Shown piece by piece: positions 28,395-35,879 of a DNA stretch of 43,144 bases. Where the stretch lies: contig NZ_CALTZE010000010.1 of assembly GCF_943913695.1 (NCBI RefSeq), forward strand, positions 1 to 43,144. Reading direction: 5' to 3'. Numbering within the stretch: the first letter of the stretch is position 1; each line of letters opens with the position of its first letter. Source of the DNA: an uncultured Marmoricola sp. GTDB taxonomy: Bacteria; Actinomycetota; Actinomycetes; Propionibacteriales; Nocardioidaceae. The notes below the pieces were generated by a model. It worked only from the letters and a program-made list of their open reading frames with translations. It had not been told where the DNA came from and made no database searches. A program made the translations under genes and the position numbers.

Positions 28395-29228
28395 ATGACG
28401 AGCGAGCAGGTGACGAGCGGCCGTGGGCCCGGAGCGATGGTGTCCTGCGAGGTCGCCGACGGCGTCGCGCAGGTGCGGCTGACCAGGCCGGAGAAGCTCA
28501 ACGCGCTCACCCTGCAGACGCTGCGCGAGCTGGTCGCGGTGGCCCGCGACCTGCGGGCCGACCGCACCCTGCGGGCGGTCGTGCTCAGCGGCGAGGGCAG
28601 CTCCTTCTGCGCCGGGCTCGACTTCGCGACCGTGACCCGCTCGCCCGCGGCCCTGGCCAAGGCGTTCGTGCCGCTGCCCTGGCGCGGCACCAACCTCTTC
28701 CAGGAGGCCTGCTGGGCCTGGCGCCGGCTCCCGGTGCCGGTGATCGCGGCCGTCGAGGGGCACTGCCTCGGCGGCGGGCTCCAGATCGCCCTGGCCGCCG
28801 ACTTCCGCGTGGCCGCCCCCGACTCGGAGTGGTCGGTCCTGGAGGGGCGCTGGGGGCTGATCCCCGACATGTCCGGGATCGCCAGCCTCAAGCAGGTCGT
28901 CGGCATCGATACCGCCAAGCTGCTCACCATGACCGCCCGGAGGGTCAGCGGCACCGAGGCGCAGCGGCTCGGCCTGGTCACGGAGGTCGCCGACGACCCG
29001 CACGAGGCCGCGCTGCTGCTCGCCCGCGAGCTCGCCACCCGCTCCCCCGACGCTGTGGCCGCCACCAAGCGGCTCTTCGACGGCACCTGGACGGCCTCGC
29101 TGCGGCGCACCTTCGCCGCCGAGCGCGCCGAGCAGCTCTTCCTGCTCGCCACGGGCAACACCAAGCGGGCCCGCGCCGCGGCCTACTCGCGGACCTCTCC
29201 GGAGTACGGACCCCGCGCCCGGCGCTGA
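28395..29228 (+). CDS. crotonase/enoyl-CoA hydratase family protein
   Basis: A 277-residue crotonase fold: LTRPEKLNALTLQTLREL at about 31-48, the CoA-binding and oxyanion loop GEGSSFCAGLDF, AAVEGHCLGGGLQIALAADFR for the second oxyanion position, and LEGRWGLIPDMSG. The Glu of LEG is in the place of the second catalytic Glu of enoyl-CoA hydratase. The usual glycine-rich GAGG after GLIP is replaced by DMSG, as in hydratase-like proteins of uncertain substrate. It could act in beta-oxidation or as an isomerase. It reads toward tpx, 24 bp upstream of that start. Confidence 0.88.
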   Translation: MTSEQVTSGRGPGAMVSCEVADGVAQVRLTRPEKLNALTLQTLRELVAVARDLRADRTLRAVVLSGEGSSFCAGLDFATVTRSPAALAKAFVPLPWRGTNLFQEACWAWRRLPVPVIAAVEGHCLGGGLQIALAADFRVAAPDSEWSVLEGRWGLIPDMSGIASLKQVVGIDTAKLLTMTARRVSGTEAQRLGLVTEVADDPHEAALLLARELATRSPDAVAATKRLFDGTWTASLRRTFAAERAEQLFLLATGNTKRARAAAYSRTSPEYGPRARR

Positions 29229-29239
29229 GCGCCGGTCAC

Positions 29240-29245
29240 TAGATT
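29240..29245 (+). promoter_or_regulatory. -10-like box (TAGATT)
   Basis: TAGATT ends 7 nt before the ATG of tpx with no Shine-Dalgarno sequence; probable leaderless start independent of the gene before it. Confidence 0.5.
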
Positions 29246-29252
29246 GGCGGGC

Positions 29253-29747
29253 ATGGCCACCACCGCGCTCGGACCCGACCCCGCCCAGACCTCCGGAGAC
29301 CTGCCCGCCGTCGGCAGCCAGGCTCCCGACTTCACCCTCGTCGACCCCGACCTCAAGGAGTTCGCCCTCAGCGACCTCCCCGGGCGACGGGTGATCTCGA
29401 TCTTCCCGAGCATCGGCACGGGCGTGTGCCAGGCCAGCGTGCGGCACTTCAACGAGCTCGCCTCCGGCCTGGACGACACGACCGTGCTCAACGTCTCGGT
29501 CGACCTGCCCTTCGCCCAGAGCGCCTTCTGCGCCGCCGAGGGCCTCGACGACGTCAAGGTCGGCTCGGCCTTCCGCTCCTCCTTCGGCGACGACTACGGC
29601 GTGCGCCTGACCGACACCAAGTTCGAGGGCCTGCTGGCTCGCGCGGTCGTGGTCGTCGACGCCGACGGCACCGTGCTGCACAGCGAGCTGGTGCCGCAGA
29701 TCGGGCAGGAGCCCGACTACGACGCCGCGGTCGCCTCGCTGGGCTGA
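29253..29747 (+). CDS. tpx: thiol peroxidase (Tpx-type atypical 2-Cys peroxiredoxin)
   Basis: A 164-residue peroxiredoxin. The peroxidatic Cys59 lies in FPSIGTGVCQASVRHFN and the resolving Cys93 in DLPFAQSAFCAAEGL. It reduces hydrogen and alkyl hydroperoxides with thioredoxin. The family motif usually reads PSIDTxVC; here the Asp is Gly, though the catalytic Thr and Cys remain. The chosen ATG follows a TAGATT box by 7 nt. Its end overlaps the convergent SRPBCC gene by 31 bp. Confidence 0.93.
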   Translation: MATTALGPDPAQTSGDLPAVGSQAPDFTLVDPDLKEFALSDLPGRRVISIFPSIGTGVCQASVRHFNELASGLDDTTVLNVSVDLPFAQSAFCAAEGLDDVKVGSAFRSSFGDDYGVRLTDTKFEGLLARAVVVVDADGTVLHSELVPQIGQEPDYDAAVASLG

Positions 29748-30181
29748 ACCCGCTCGCGCAGGCCGCGCTCGAGCCCGCGCATCATCTGCTCGTGGTTCCA
29801 CACCAGGACCGGCCGGGCGACGTACGCCGCCGCGACGAACAGCGGCCGCCTCGCCCGCACCTCCTGGGAGAAGGCGACGCGCGTCAGCTCCGGGCCGGCC
29901 TCCTCGAGGTCGAAGCGCGCCCAGCCGCGGATCGGACCGTCGATGCCGACCTCGAGCCGGTGGGGGTCACGGCGCTCGGCGCTGAGCACCAGGTCGAGGT
30001 GGTAGGGCAGGCGCGAGCGGCACACCACGAAGGCGTGGTCGTCGTCGAGCCGCGCGACCGCGCGCACCTGCGGCCACCACGCGACGTACCACTCCAGGTC
30101 GAGCAGCACCTCGTGGACGCGTTGCCGGGGCGCTCCTAGGCTGAAGTGGCTGGTGAAGCGGAACCGCCGCGGATCTCGCAC
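29717..30181 (-). CDS. SRPBCC (START-like/polyketide cyclase) family protein
   Basis: A 154-residue helix-grip fold: RFTSHFSLGAPRQRVHEVLLD for the first strand and helix, WYVAWWPQVRAVARLDD, and a long C-terminal helix (VWNHEQMMRGLERGLRERV) that would cover the ligand cavity. Such proteins bind lipids or polyketides; no ligand can be assigned. The GTG start has TAGGGT 6 nt upstream, on a CTAG core shared with the divergent LLM gene 21 nt away. The 3' end overlaps tpx. Confidence 0.87.
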   Translation of the reverse strand: MRDPRRFRFTSHFSLGAPRQRVHEVLLDLEWYVAWWPQVRAVARLDDDHAFVVCRSRLPYHLDLVLSAERRDPHRLEVGIDGPIRGWARFDLEEAGPELTRVAFSQEVRARRPLFVAAAYVARPVLVWNHEQMMRGLERGLRERVQPSEATAAS

Positions 30182-30187
30182 CCCACC

Positions 30188-30197
30188 ACCCTAGGAG
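30188..30197. promoter_or_regulatory. overlapping divergent -10 boxes on one CTAG core
   Basis: Minus-strand TAGGGT (30188-30193) lies 6 nt before the SRPBCC GTG. Plus-strand TAGGAG (30192-30197) lies 5 nt before the LLM GTG and could instead be its AGGAG ribosome site. Both share CTAG at 30191-30194. Confidence 0.5.
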
Positions 30198-30202
30198 TCG
30201 CC

Positions 30203-31072
30203 GTGGAGCTGGCCGTGCACGTCCCGCAGCTGAGCTGGGCCGGTGGCCCCGACCAGCTCGCGACCACCCTGGCGCAGGTCGCCCGCACGGCCGACGAGGG
30301 CGGGGTGGAGACGCTGACGATGATGGACCACTGGTTCCAGATGGAGGCCTTCGGCGGTCCGGCCGAGCCGATGCTCGAGGGCTACACCTCTCTCGGCTTC
30401 CTCGCGGCCCAGACCCAGCGCATCGAGCTGGGCCTGCTCGTCACCGGCGTGACCTACCGCCACCCCGGCCTGCTCGCCAAGATCGTGGCCACCCTCGACG
30501 TGCTCAGCCAGGGCCGGGCGATGCTCGGGCTCGGCGCGGCGTGGTACGACCGCGAGCACCACGGGCTCGGCGTCCCCTATCCCTCGACCAGCGAGCGCTT
30601 CGAGCGGCTGGAGGAGGCACTGGCCATCTGCGCGCAGATGTTCGGCCCCGAGGAGGGTCCCTTCGAGGGCACCCACTACCAGCTCGCCGAGACCATCTGC
30701 CGGCCCGCGCCGCTGCGCGAGGGCGGCCCCCGGGTGATGGTGGGCGGGGCCGGGGAGCGCAAGACGCTGCGCCTCGTGGCGCAATACGCCGACGCGTGCA
30801 ACCTCTTCCCCGTCTCCGACGAGGAGCTCCGGCACAAGCTCGAGGTGCTCGAGCGCCACTGCGACGACGTGGGCCGCGACCCCGCCGCGATCCGTCGCAC
30901 CCTGATCGCCCGTGACGCCCTCTCCGACACCGACGGCTTCCTGCGGCAGGCCGAGACCTGGGCGGCGATGGGCTTCAGCCAGGTCTTCCTCGCCCCGGGC
31001 GAGGACGACCCGGTCGGCACGGTGGAGCGGCTCGTCGCCGAGGTGCTGCCCCGGCTGCAGCAGATCGGCTGA
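30203..31072 (+). CDS. LLM class flavin/F420-dependent oxidoreductase
   Basis: A 289-residue luciferase-like TIM barrel: VELAVHVPQLSW first strand, TMMDHWFQM, a GLLVTGVTYRHPGLLAKIVATLDVLS cofactor-region helix, then GLGAAWYDREHHGLG and PRVMVGGAGERKTLRLVAQYAD. These segments are typical of the actinobacterial F420-dependent subgroup (TIGR-type LLM oxidoreductases), but FMN use cannot be excluded. The substrate is unknown. The start is the GTG after TAGGAG; the open frame upstream lies inside the divergent SRPBCC gene region. Confidence 0.9.
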   Translation: MELAVHVPQLSWAGGPDQLATTLAQVARTADEGGVETLTMMDHWFQMEAFGGPAEPMLEGYTSLGFLAAQTQRIELGLLVTGVTYRHPGLLAKIVATLDVLSQGRAMLGLGAAWYDREHHGLGVPYPSTSERFERLEEALAICAQMFGPEEGPFEGTHYQLAETICRPAPLREGGPRVMVGGAGERKTLRLVAQYADACNLFPVSDEELRHKLEVLERHCDDVGRDPAAIRRTLIARDALSDTDGFLRQAETWAAMGFSQVFLAPGEDDPVGTVERLVAEVLPRLQQIG

Positions 31073-31080
31073 CCCGCACC

Positions 31081-31086
31081 TAGGGT
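31081..31086 (+). promoter_or_regulatory. -10-like box (TAGGGT)
   Basis: TAGGGT ends 8 nt before the ATG of pmmB with no Shine-Dalgarno sequence; probable leaderless start. Confidence 0.5.
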
Positions 31087-31094
31087 CGGTGCCC

Positions 31095-32717
31095 ATGAGC
31101 GACCTGATCTCGCAGGCCCGCGCCTGGGCGGCCGAGGACCCCGACCCCGAGACCCGCGCCGAGCTCGAGCAGCTGGTCGCGGCCGGCGACCTCGACGAGC
31201 TGGCCGACCGCTTCTCCGGCACCCTGGAGTTCGGCACCGCCGGGCTGCGGGGGGCCATGGGGGCCGGCCCGCGCCGGATGAACCGCGTCGTGGTGCTGCG
31301 CGCCGCCGCGGGGCTGGCGGCCTACCTGCGCGAGCAGGGGGCCGACGGACCGGTGGTGATCGGCTACGACGCCCGGCACGGCTCGGAGGTCTTCGCCCGC
31401 GACACCGCCGAGGTGATGGCGGGCGCGGGGTTCACCGCGCTGCTGCTGCCCCGGCCACTGCCCACGCCCGTGCTGGCCTTCGCGATCAAGGACCTGCGCG
31501 CGGTGGCCGGCGTGATGGTGACGGCGTCGCACAACCCGCCGCAGGACAACGGCTACAAGGTCTACCTCGGCGACGGCAGCCAGATCGTCTCCCCGGCCGA
31601 CGCCGAGATCGCCGCGCACATCGACGCCGTCGGCGCGCTCGACACGATCCCGCGCTCCGAGGACACCCTGGAGGTGCTCGACGACGAGCTGCTGCGGCGC
31701 TACCTGCGCACCGTGGTGCGCCTGACCGGCGGGGGGCCGCGCGACCTGCGCGTCGTCTACACCCCGCTGCACGGCGTGGGCCGCGACGTCGTGGTCACCG
31801 CCATGCGCGACGCGGGCTTCGCCGAGCCCCACGTCGTGGTCGAGCAGGCCGAGCCCGACCCCGACTTCCCCACCGTGGCCTTCCCCAACCCCGAGGAGCC
31901 GGGTGCGATGGACCTCGCGCTCGCGCTGGCCGCCGAGGTCGACGCCGACGTGGTGGTGGCCAACGACCCCGACGCCGACCGCTGCGCGGTGGCGGTGCCC
32001 GGCGCGCAGGGCTGGTCGATGCTCAGCGGCGACGAGGTCGGCGCGCTGCTCGCCGACCACCTGCTGCGCACCCGGCGCGAGGGCACCTACGCCACCACGA
32101 TCGTCTCCTCCAGCCTGCTCGGCGAGCTCGCCCGCTCCCGCAAGCAGCTCTACGCCGAGACGCTCACCGGCTTCAAGTGGATCGGCCGCGTGCCCGACCT
32201 GGCCTTCGGCTACGAGGAGGCGCTGGGCTACTGCTGCGACCCGCGCCACGTCGCCGACAAGGACGGCGTCTCCGCGCTGCTGCTCGTGCTCGACGTCGCC
32301 GCGCGCGCCAAGGCCCACGGCAAGACGCTGCGCGACTTCCTCGACCGGCTCGCCGAGGAGCACGGGCTGCACGCCACCGACCAGCTCTCGGTGCGCATGG
32401 ACGACCTCGCCGCCATCCCCGCCGCCGTCGACCGGCTCCGCTCCGACCCGCCCCGCACCCTCGGCGGCCTGGACGTGGTGCGCGTCGACGACCTCGCCGA
32501 GGGGTCGGCGTCGCTGCCCCCGACCAACGGCCTGCGGCTCGTGCTCGCCGACCGCGGCCGCGTCGTCGTACGTCCCTCGGGCACCGAGCCGAAGCTCAAG
32601 TGCTATCTCGAGGTCGTCGTGCCCGTCGGCACCGGCGGCGTCGACGCGGCCCGGATCGCGGCCACCGGCCGGCTCGACGCCATCGCCGCCGACCTCAAGG
32701 TCGCGGCCGGGCTGTAG
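31095..32717 (+). CDS. pmmB: phospho-sugar mutase (PmmB-type phosphomannomutase/phosphoglucomutase)
   Basis: A 540-residue alpha-D-phosphohexomutase with all four domains. The phospho-accepting Ser145 is in TASHNPP, metal-binding DPDADR is at 291-296, the sugar-binding loop is FGYEEALGYC (a GEEA-type site), and the phosphate-binding loop PSGTEPKLK is near the C-terminus. It interconverts hexose- or pentose-1- and 6(5)-phosphates. In mycobacteria pmmB lies beside deoD, so a role in handling sugar-1-phosphates from PNP is plausible. It converges with the PH-domain gene (15 bp between stops). Confidence 0.93.
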   Translation: MSDLISQARAWAAEDPDPETRAELEQLVAAGDLDELADRFSGTLEFGTAGLRGAMGAGPRRMNRVVVLRAAAGLAAYLREQGADGPVVIGYDARHGSEVFARDTAEVMAGAGFTALLLPRPLPTPVLAFAIKDLRAVAGVMVTASHNPPQDNGYKVYLGDGSQIVSPADAEIAAHIDAVGALDTIPRSEDTLEVLDDELLRRYLRTVVRLTGGGPRDLRVVYTPLHGVGRDVVVTAMRDAGFAEPHVVVEQAEPDPDFPTVAFPNPEEPGAMDLALALAAEVDADVVVANDPDADRCAVAVPGAQGWSMLSGDEVGALLADHLLRTRREGTYATTIVSSSLLGELARSRKQLYAETLTGFKWIGRVPDLAFGYEEALGYCCDPRHVADKDGVSALLLVLDVAARAKAHGKTLRDFLDRLAEEHGLHATDQLSVRMDDLAAIPAAVDRLRSDPPRTLGGLDVVRVDDLAEGSASLPPTNGLRLVLADRGRVVVRPSGTEPKLKCYLEVVVPVGTGGVDAARIAATGRLDAIAADLKVAAGL

Positions 32718-32732
32718 CGCGCGCCGGCCCGC

Positions 32733-33272
32733 TCAGCCGCGGGAGACCTTCTTGCTGCGCAGCCCGGCGTCGCGCTGCACGCGCTGGATGGTCAGGTTGC
32801 GCTCGTCGATGCGCGGCACGAAGCGGATGTCGCGCAGGCCCTGCTCCTGGGCGGCGGACTCGAAGGTGAAGTGGCCGAAGCCCAGCACGCGGCCCCACAG
32901 CGGCTTGTCGACGCTGATGTCGAGGATCCTGCCCAGCGGCATCGACGCCTCGTGCCGGTTGACGAGGCCGTGCACGCGGAAGACCTTGTCGCTGGTGACC
33001 ACGAAGCGGTCGATGTTGCGCGAGAGCGCCATCGCCGCCCCGGTGCCGATCAGGGCCAGACCGGTGAGGAAGGGGAACCACGCGGCGTCGAGCGGGACGA
33101 CCAGGAACGTCAGCCACACGACGAGGCCCAGCAGCGAGACCAGGGCGGGGAACACGTAGACGACCGGGTGCTTGGTCACGACGTCGGCGATGACCTCGTC
33201 GTCGACGCCGTCCTTGAGCAGCCGGCCCGAGATGCCCGGGTCGGTCAGCCAGCGCCAGCAGGCCCGCAGCAC
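32733..33272 (-). CDS. PH domain-containing membrane protein
   Basis: A 179-residue protein with two adjacent transmembrane helices (VVYVFPALVSLLGLVVWLTFLVV and FPFLTGLALIGTGAAMAL). A bacterial PH (DUF304-like) domain follows: RFVVTSDKVFRVHGLVNR, then MPLGRILDISVDKPLWGRVLGFGHFTFESA. The domain faces the cytosol if both helices form a hairpin. The function is unknown. It starts 4 bp after the end of a 59-residue membrane-protein gene on the same strand, so the two are probably co-transcribed. Confidence 0.9.
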   Translation of the reverse strand: MLRACWRWLTDPGISGRLLKDGVDDEVIADVVTKHPVVYVFPALVSLLGLVVWLTFLVVPLDAAWFPFLTGLALIGTGAAMALSRNIDRFVVTSDKVFRVHGLVNRHEASMPLGRILDISVDKPLWGRVLGFGHFTFESAAQEQGLRDIRFVPRIDERNLTIQRVQRDAGLRSKKVSRG

Positions 33273-33276
33273 GGGC

Positions 33277-33456
33277 TCAGGCGAAGAGCCCGTTGAGGAA
33301 GCGGCTCAGGGCGGAGAACAGCTGCGAGAGCAGGTCCCAGATCGCGGTGCCGATCTCGCGGACCATGTTGGCGGCGCCGTTGGGGTCGGTGAAGAGGAAC
33401 CAGAGCAGGAACAGGACGACGACGAGCCCGACGCCCTTCTTGATCGCTGCCGTCAT
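33277..33456 (-). CDS. 59-residue single-pass membrane protein
   Basis: A short open frame with GAGGAG 6 nt before the ATG. The N-terminus is MTAAIKKGVG, followed by a hydrophobic helix (about 10-23, LVVVLFLLWFLF) and an amphipathic C-terminal half (WDLLSQLFSALSRFLNGLF). Codon use matches the host (nearly all third positions G or C). It lies 4 bp upstream of the PH-domain gene on the same strand. I do not recognise the family; a small partner of the PH protein is a reasonable inference. Confidence 0.75.
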   Translation of the reverse strand: MTAAIKKGVGLVVVLFLLWFLFTDPNGAANMVREIGTAIWDLLSQLFSALSRFLNGLFA

Positions 33457-33544
33457 GGCTGGCTCCTCGCACGGGGAAGACGTGCCTGAGCACGTGGGTC
33501 AGGACCGTTCTACCAAGTCAGGAGCCCGGTGTGCGAGAGGCGCG

Positions 33545-34615
33545 CTAGCGGCCGCGTGGCCCACGAGGAGTGGTGTCGACGCCGTCGAGCCGCTCCAACA
33601 GGGCGTCGGCGGCGGCGTAGGGGTCGCTGCGCCCGGCCACCACGTCGCCGGCGAGGGCGTCGAGCGCGTCGTGCTCGTGCACCCCGCGCCACTGCTCGCG
33701 CAGGGCGGTGACGGCGATCGCCTCGATCTCGTCGCGGGCGCGCCGCACCCGGCGGCGCTGCAGCTCCCCGGAGTCGGCCAGGTGCGTCCAGTGCTGCGCG
33801 AGCGCCTCGACCACCTCCTCGATCCCCTCGCCCCTGCTCGCGACGGTCTTGACGATCGGGGGCCTCCAGGCGCCCTCGGGCCGCTCGGCCATCCCGAGCA
33901 TCGTGCGCAGCTCACGGCGGACCTGGTCGGCGCCGTCGCGGTCGGACTTGTTGATGACGTAGACGTCGCCGACCTCGAGGATGCCGGCCTTGGCGGCCTG
34001 CACGCCGTCGCCCATGCCGGGCGCCAGCAGCACCAGGGTCGAGTCGGCCAACCCCGCGATCTCGACCTCGCTCTGACCGACGCCGACGGTCTCGACCAGG
34101 ATCACCTCGCAGCCGGCGGCGTCGAGCACCCGCAGCGCCTGCGGCGTGGCCCAGGACAGCCCCCCGAGATGGCCGCGCGAGGCCATCGAGCGGATGTAGA
34201 CGGCGTCGTCGAGCGCGTGGTCCTGCATCCGGACCCGGTCGCCGAGCAGCGCCCCGCCGGAGAACGGCGAGGAGGGGTCCACCGCCAGCACGCCGACGCG
34301 CTTGCCGCGCTCGCGCAGCGCCGAGACGAGCGCGCTGGTCGTCGTCGACTTGCCGACCCCGGGCGGACCGGTCAGGCCGATGACGTGGGCGCCGGAGCGC
34401 TCGCCGTCGGCCGAGGCGGCGTACGGCGCCAGCGCGGCCATGACGTCGCGCAGCAGTGGCGAGGCGTCCTCGACCAGCGAGATCAGCCGGGCGACCGCGC
34501 GGGGGTCGCCCTCGCGGGCGCCGGCGACCAGGGTGGGGACGTCGCCGCGCGAGCGCCGGCTCAGGAGGCGGGGACCTTCACCACGAGCGCGTCGCCCTGG
34601 CCGCCGCCACCGCAC
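33545..34615 (-). CDS. meaB: methylmalonyl-CoA mutase-associated GTPase MeaB
   Basis: A G3E P-loop GTPase of the MeaB/ArgK group. The Walker A reads GLTGPPGVGKSTT, followed by VLAVDPSSPFSGGALLGDRVRM (switch I region), VETVGVGQSE (G3), and VINKSDRDGAD (NKxD). MeaB protects and reloads B12-dependent mutases. The start is uncertain. This GTG is the only upstream standard start and overlaps the thiolase by 55 bp, adding Arg-rich residues. Homology begins near VPTLVAGAREGDPRAV, so a CTG at 34562-34564 that overlaps the thiolase stop as CTGA is a strong alternative (339 residues). The mutase itself is outside the window. Confidence 0.88.
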   Translation of the reverse strand: MRWRRPGRRARGEGPRLLSRRSRGDVPTLVAGAREGDPRAVARLISLVEDASPLLRDVMAALAPYAASADGERSGAHVIGLTGPPGVGKSTTTSALVSALRERGKRVGVLAVDPSSPFSGGALLGDRVRMQDHALDDAVYIRSMASRGHLGGLSWATPQALRVLDAAGCEVILVETVGVGQSEVEIAGLADSTLVLLAPGMGDGVQAAKAGILEVGDVYVINKSDRDGADQVRRELRTMLGMAERPEGAWRPPIVKTVASRGEGIEEVVEALAQHWTHLADSGELQRRRVRRARDEIEAIAVTALREQWRGVHEHDALDALAGDVVAGRSDPYAAADALLERLDGVDTTPRGPRGR

Positions 34616-35751
34616 AGCGCGGCGACGCCGACCCCGCCGCCGCGACGGCCGAGCTCGAGCGCGAGGTGCAGCACGACGCGGGCACCGGACATGCCGACCG
34701 GGTGGCCCAGGGCGATCGCGCCGCCGTTGACGTTGACCTTGTCCTCGGGCAGGCCGAGCTCGCGGGCCGAGGCGATGCCGACCGCGGCGAAGGCCTCGTT
34801 GAACTCCACGAGGTCGACGTCGTCGACGGTGAGGCCCTCCTTCTCCAGGGCCTTGGCGGTGGCGTTGGCGGGCTGCAGCTGCAGGGTGGAGTCGGGGCCG
34901 GCGACCTGGCCGTGGGCGCCGATCTCGGCGATCCAGCTCAGACCGAGCTCCTCGGCCTTGGCCTTGCTCATCACGACCACGGCGCAGGCGCCGTCGGAGA
35001 TCTGGGAGGCCGAGCCGGCGGTGATGGTGCCGTCCTTGGCGAAGGCCGCGCGCAGCTTGCCCAGCGACTCGGCGGTGGTGTCGCCCCGGACGCCCTCGTC
35101 GGTGTCGACGACGAGCGCGTCGCCGCGCCGCTGCGGGATCTCGACCGGCACGATCTCGTCGTCGAAGAGACCGTTCTTGGCCGCCGCGGCGGCCTTCTGG
35201 TGCGACTGGGCGGCGAACTCGTCCTGTTCCTCGCGGGAGAGGCCGAGCCCGTCGGCGTTGCACTGCTCGGTCAGGCCGCCCATCGCCTGCTGGGTGGCCT
35301 GGTCGAAGAGGGCGTCGTAGGCCATCGAGTCGACCAGCGCGGTGTCGCCGTACTTGAAGCCCTCGCGCGACTTGGGCAGCAGGTGCGGGGCGTTGGTCAT
35401 CGACTCCATGCCGCCCGCGACGACGATGTCGAACTCGCCGGCGCGGATCAGCTGGTCGGCGGTGGCGATGGCGTTGAGGCCGGAGAGGCACACCTTGTTG
35501 ACCGTGATCGAGGGCACGCCCTGCGGCAGGCCGGCGGCGAGGCCGGCGGTGCGGGCGGGGTTCTGGCCGGCACCGGCCTGGATCACCTGGCCCATGATGA
35601 GGTAGTCGACCTGCTCGGGCGAGACCCCGGCCTTCTCCAGCGCGCCCTTGATGGCGACCCCGCCGAGCTCGGCGGCGCTCAGCGACTTCAGGCCGCCCAG
35701 CAGCCGGCCGATCGGGGTGCGGGCACCGGCGACGATGACGGATGCGGACAT
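34561..35751 (-). CDS. acetyl-CoA C-acetyltransferase (thiolase)
   Basis: A 396-residue thiolase. The acyl-accepting Cys88 is in VNKVCLSGLNAI, VEFNEAFAAV holds the NEAF loop, GGAIALGHPVGMSGAR holds the catalytic His, and the second Cys is in ALCGGGGQG. The short length and residues favour the biosynthetic type that condenses two acetyl-CoA to acetoacetyl-CoA. AGGAGG lies 6 nt before the ATG. It is followed by meaB on the same strand and diverges from the methylmalonyl-CoA epimerase gene, a grouping that suits C4-to-C3 acyl-CoA metabolism. Confidence 0.94.
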   Translation of the reverse strand: MSASVIVAGARTPIGRLLGGLKSLSAAELGGVAIKGALEKAGVSPEQVDYLIMGQVIQAGAGQNPARTAGLAAGLPQGVPSITVNKVCLSGLNAIATADQLIRAGEFDIVVAGGMESMTNAPHLLPKSREGFKYGDTALVDSMAYDALFDQATQQAMGGLTEQCNADGLGLSREEQDEFAAQSHQKAAAAAKNGLFDDEIVPVEIPQRRGDALVVDTDEGVRGDTTAESLGKLRAAFAKDGTITAGSASQISDGACAVVVMSKAKAEELGLSWIAEIGAHGQVAGPDSTLQLQPANATAKALEKEGLTVDDVDLVEFNEAFAAVGIASARELGLPEDKVNVNGGAIALGHPVGMSGARVVLHLALELGRRGGGVGVAALCGGGGQGDALVVKVPAS

Positions 35752-35879
35752 GGGGGGCCTCCTGGGGCGCGACGGTGTGACTACGGGCGAGGCTAACGCC
35801 CGCCCGCGGCACGACGGCAGGGTGTCGCGCACCTCACACCGGGTTGAGGCCGTCGCCGCCCGCGGTGAGACTCAGGGCC

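Noticed and set aside
34616..35812. An extension of the meaB frame through the whole thiolase gene.
   Set aside because: It is a frame-shifted reading of the thiolase with Arg/Gly-rich translation and no homology.
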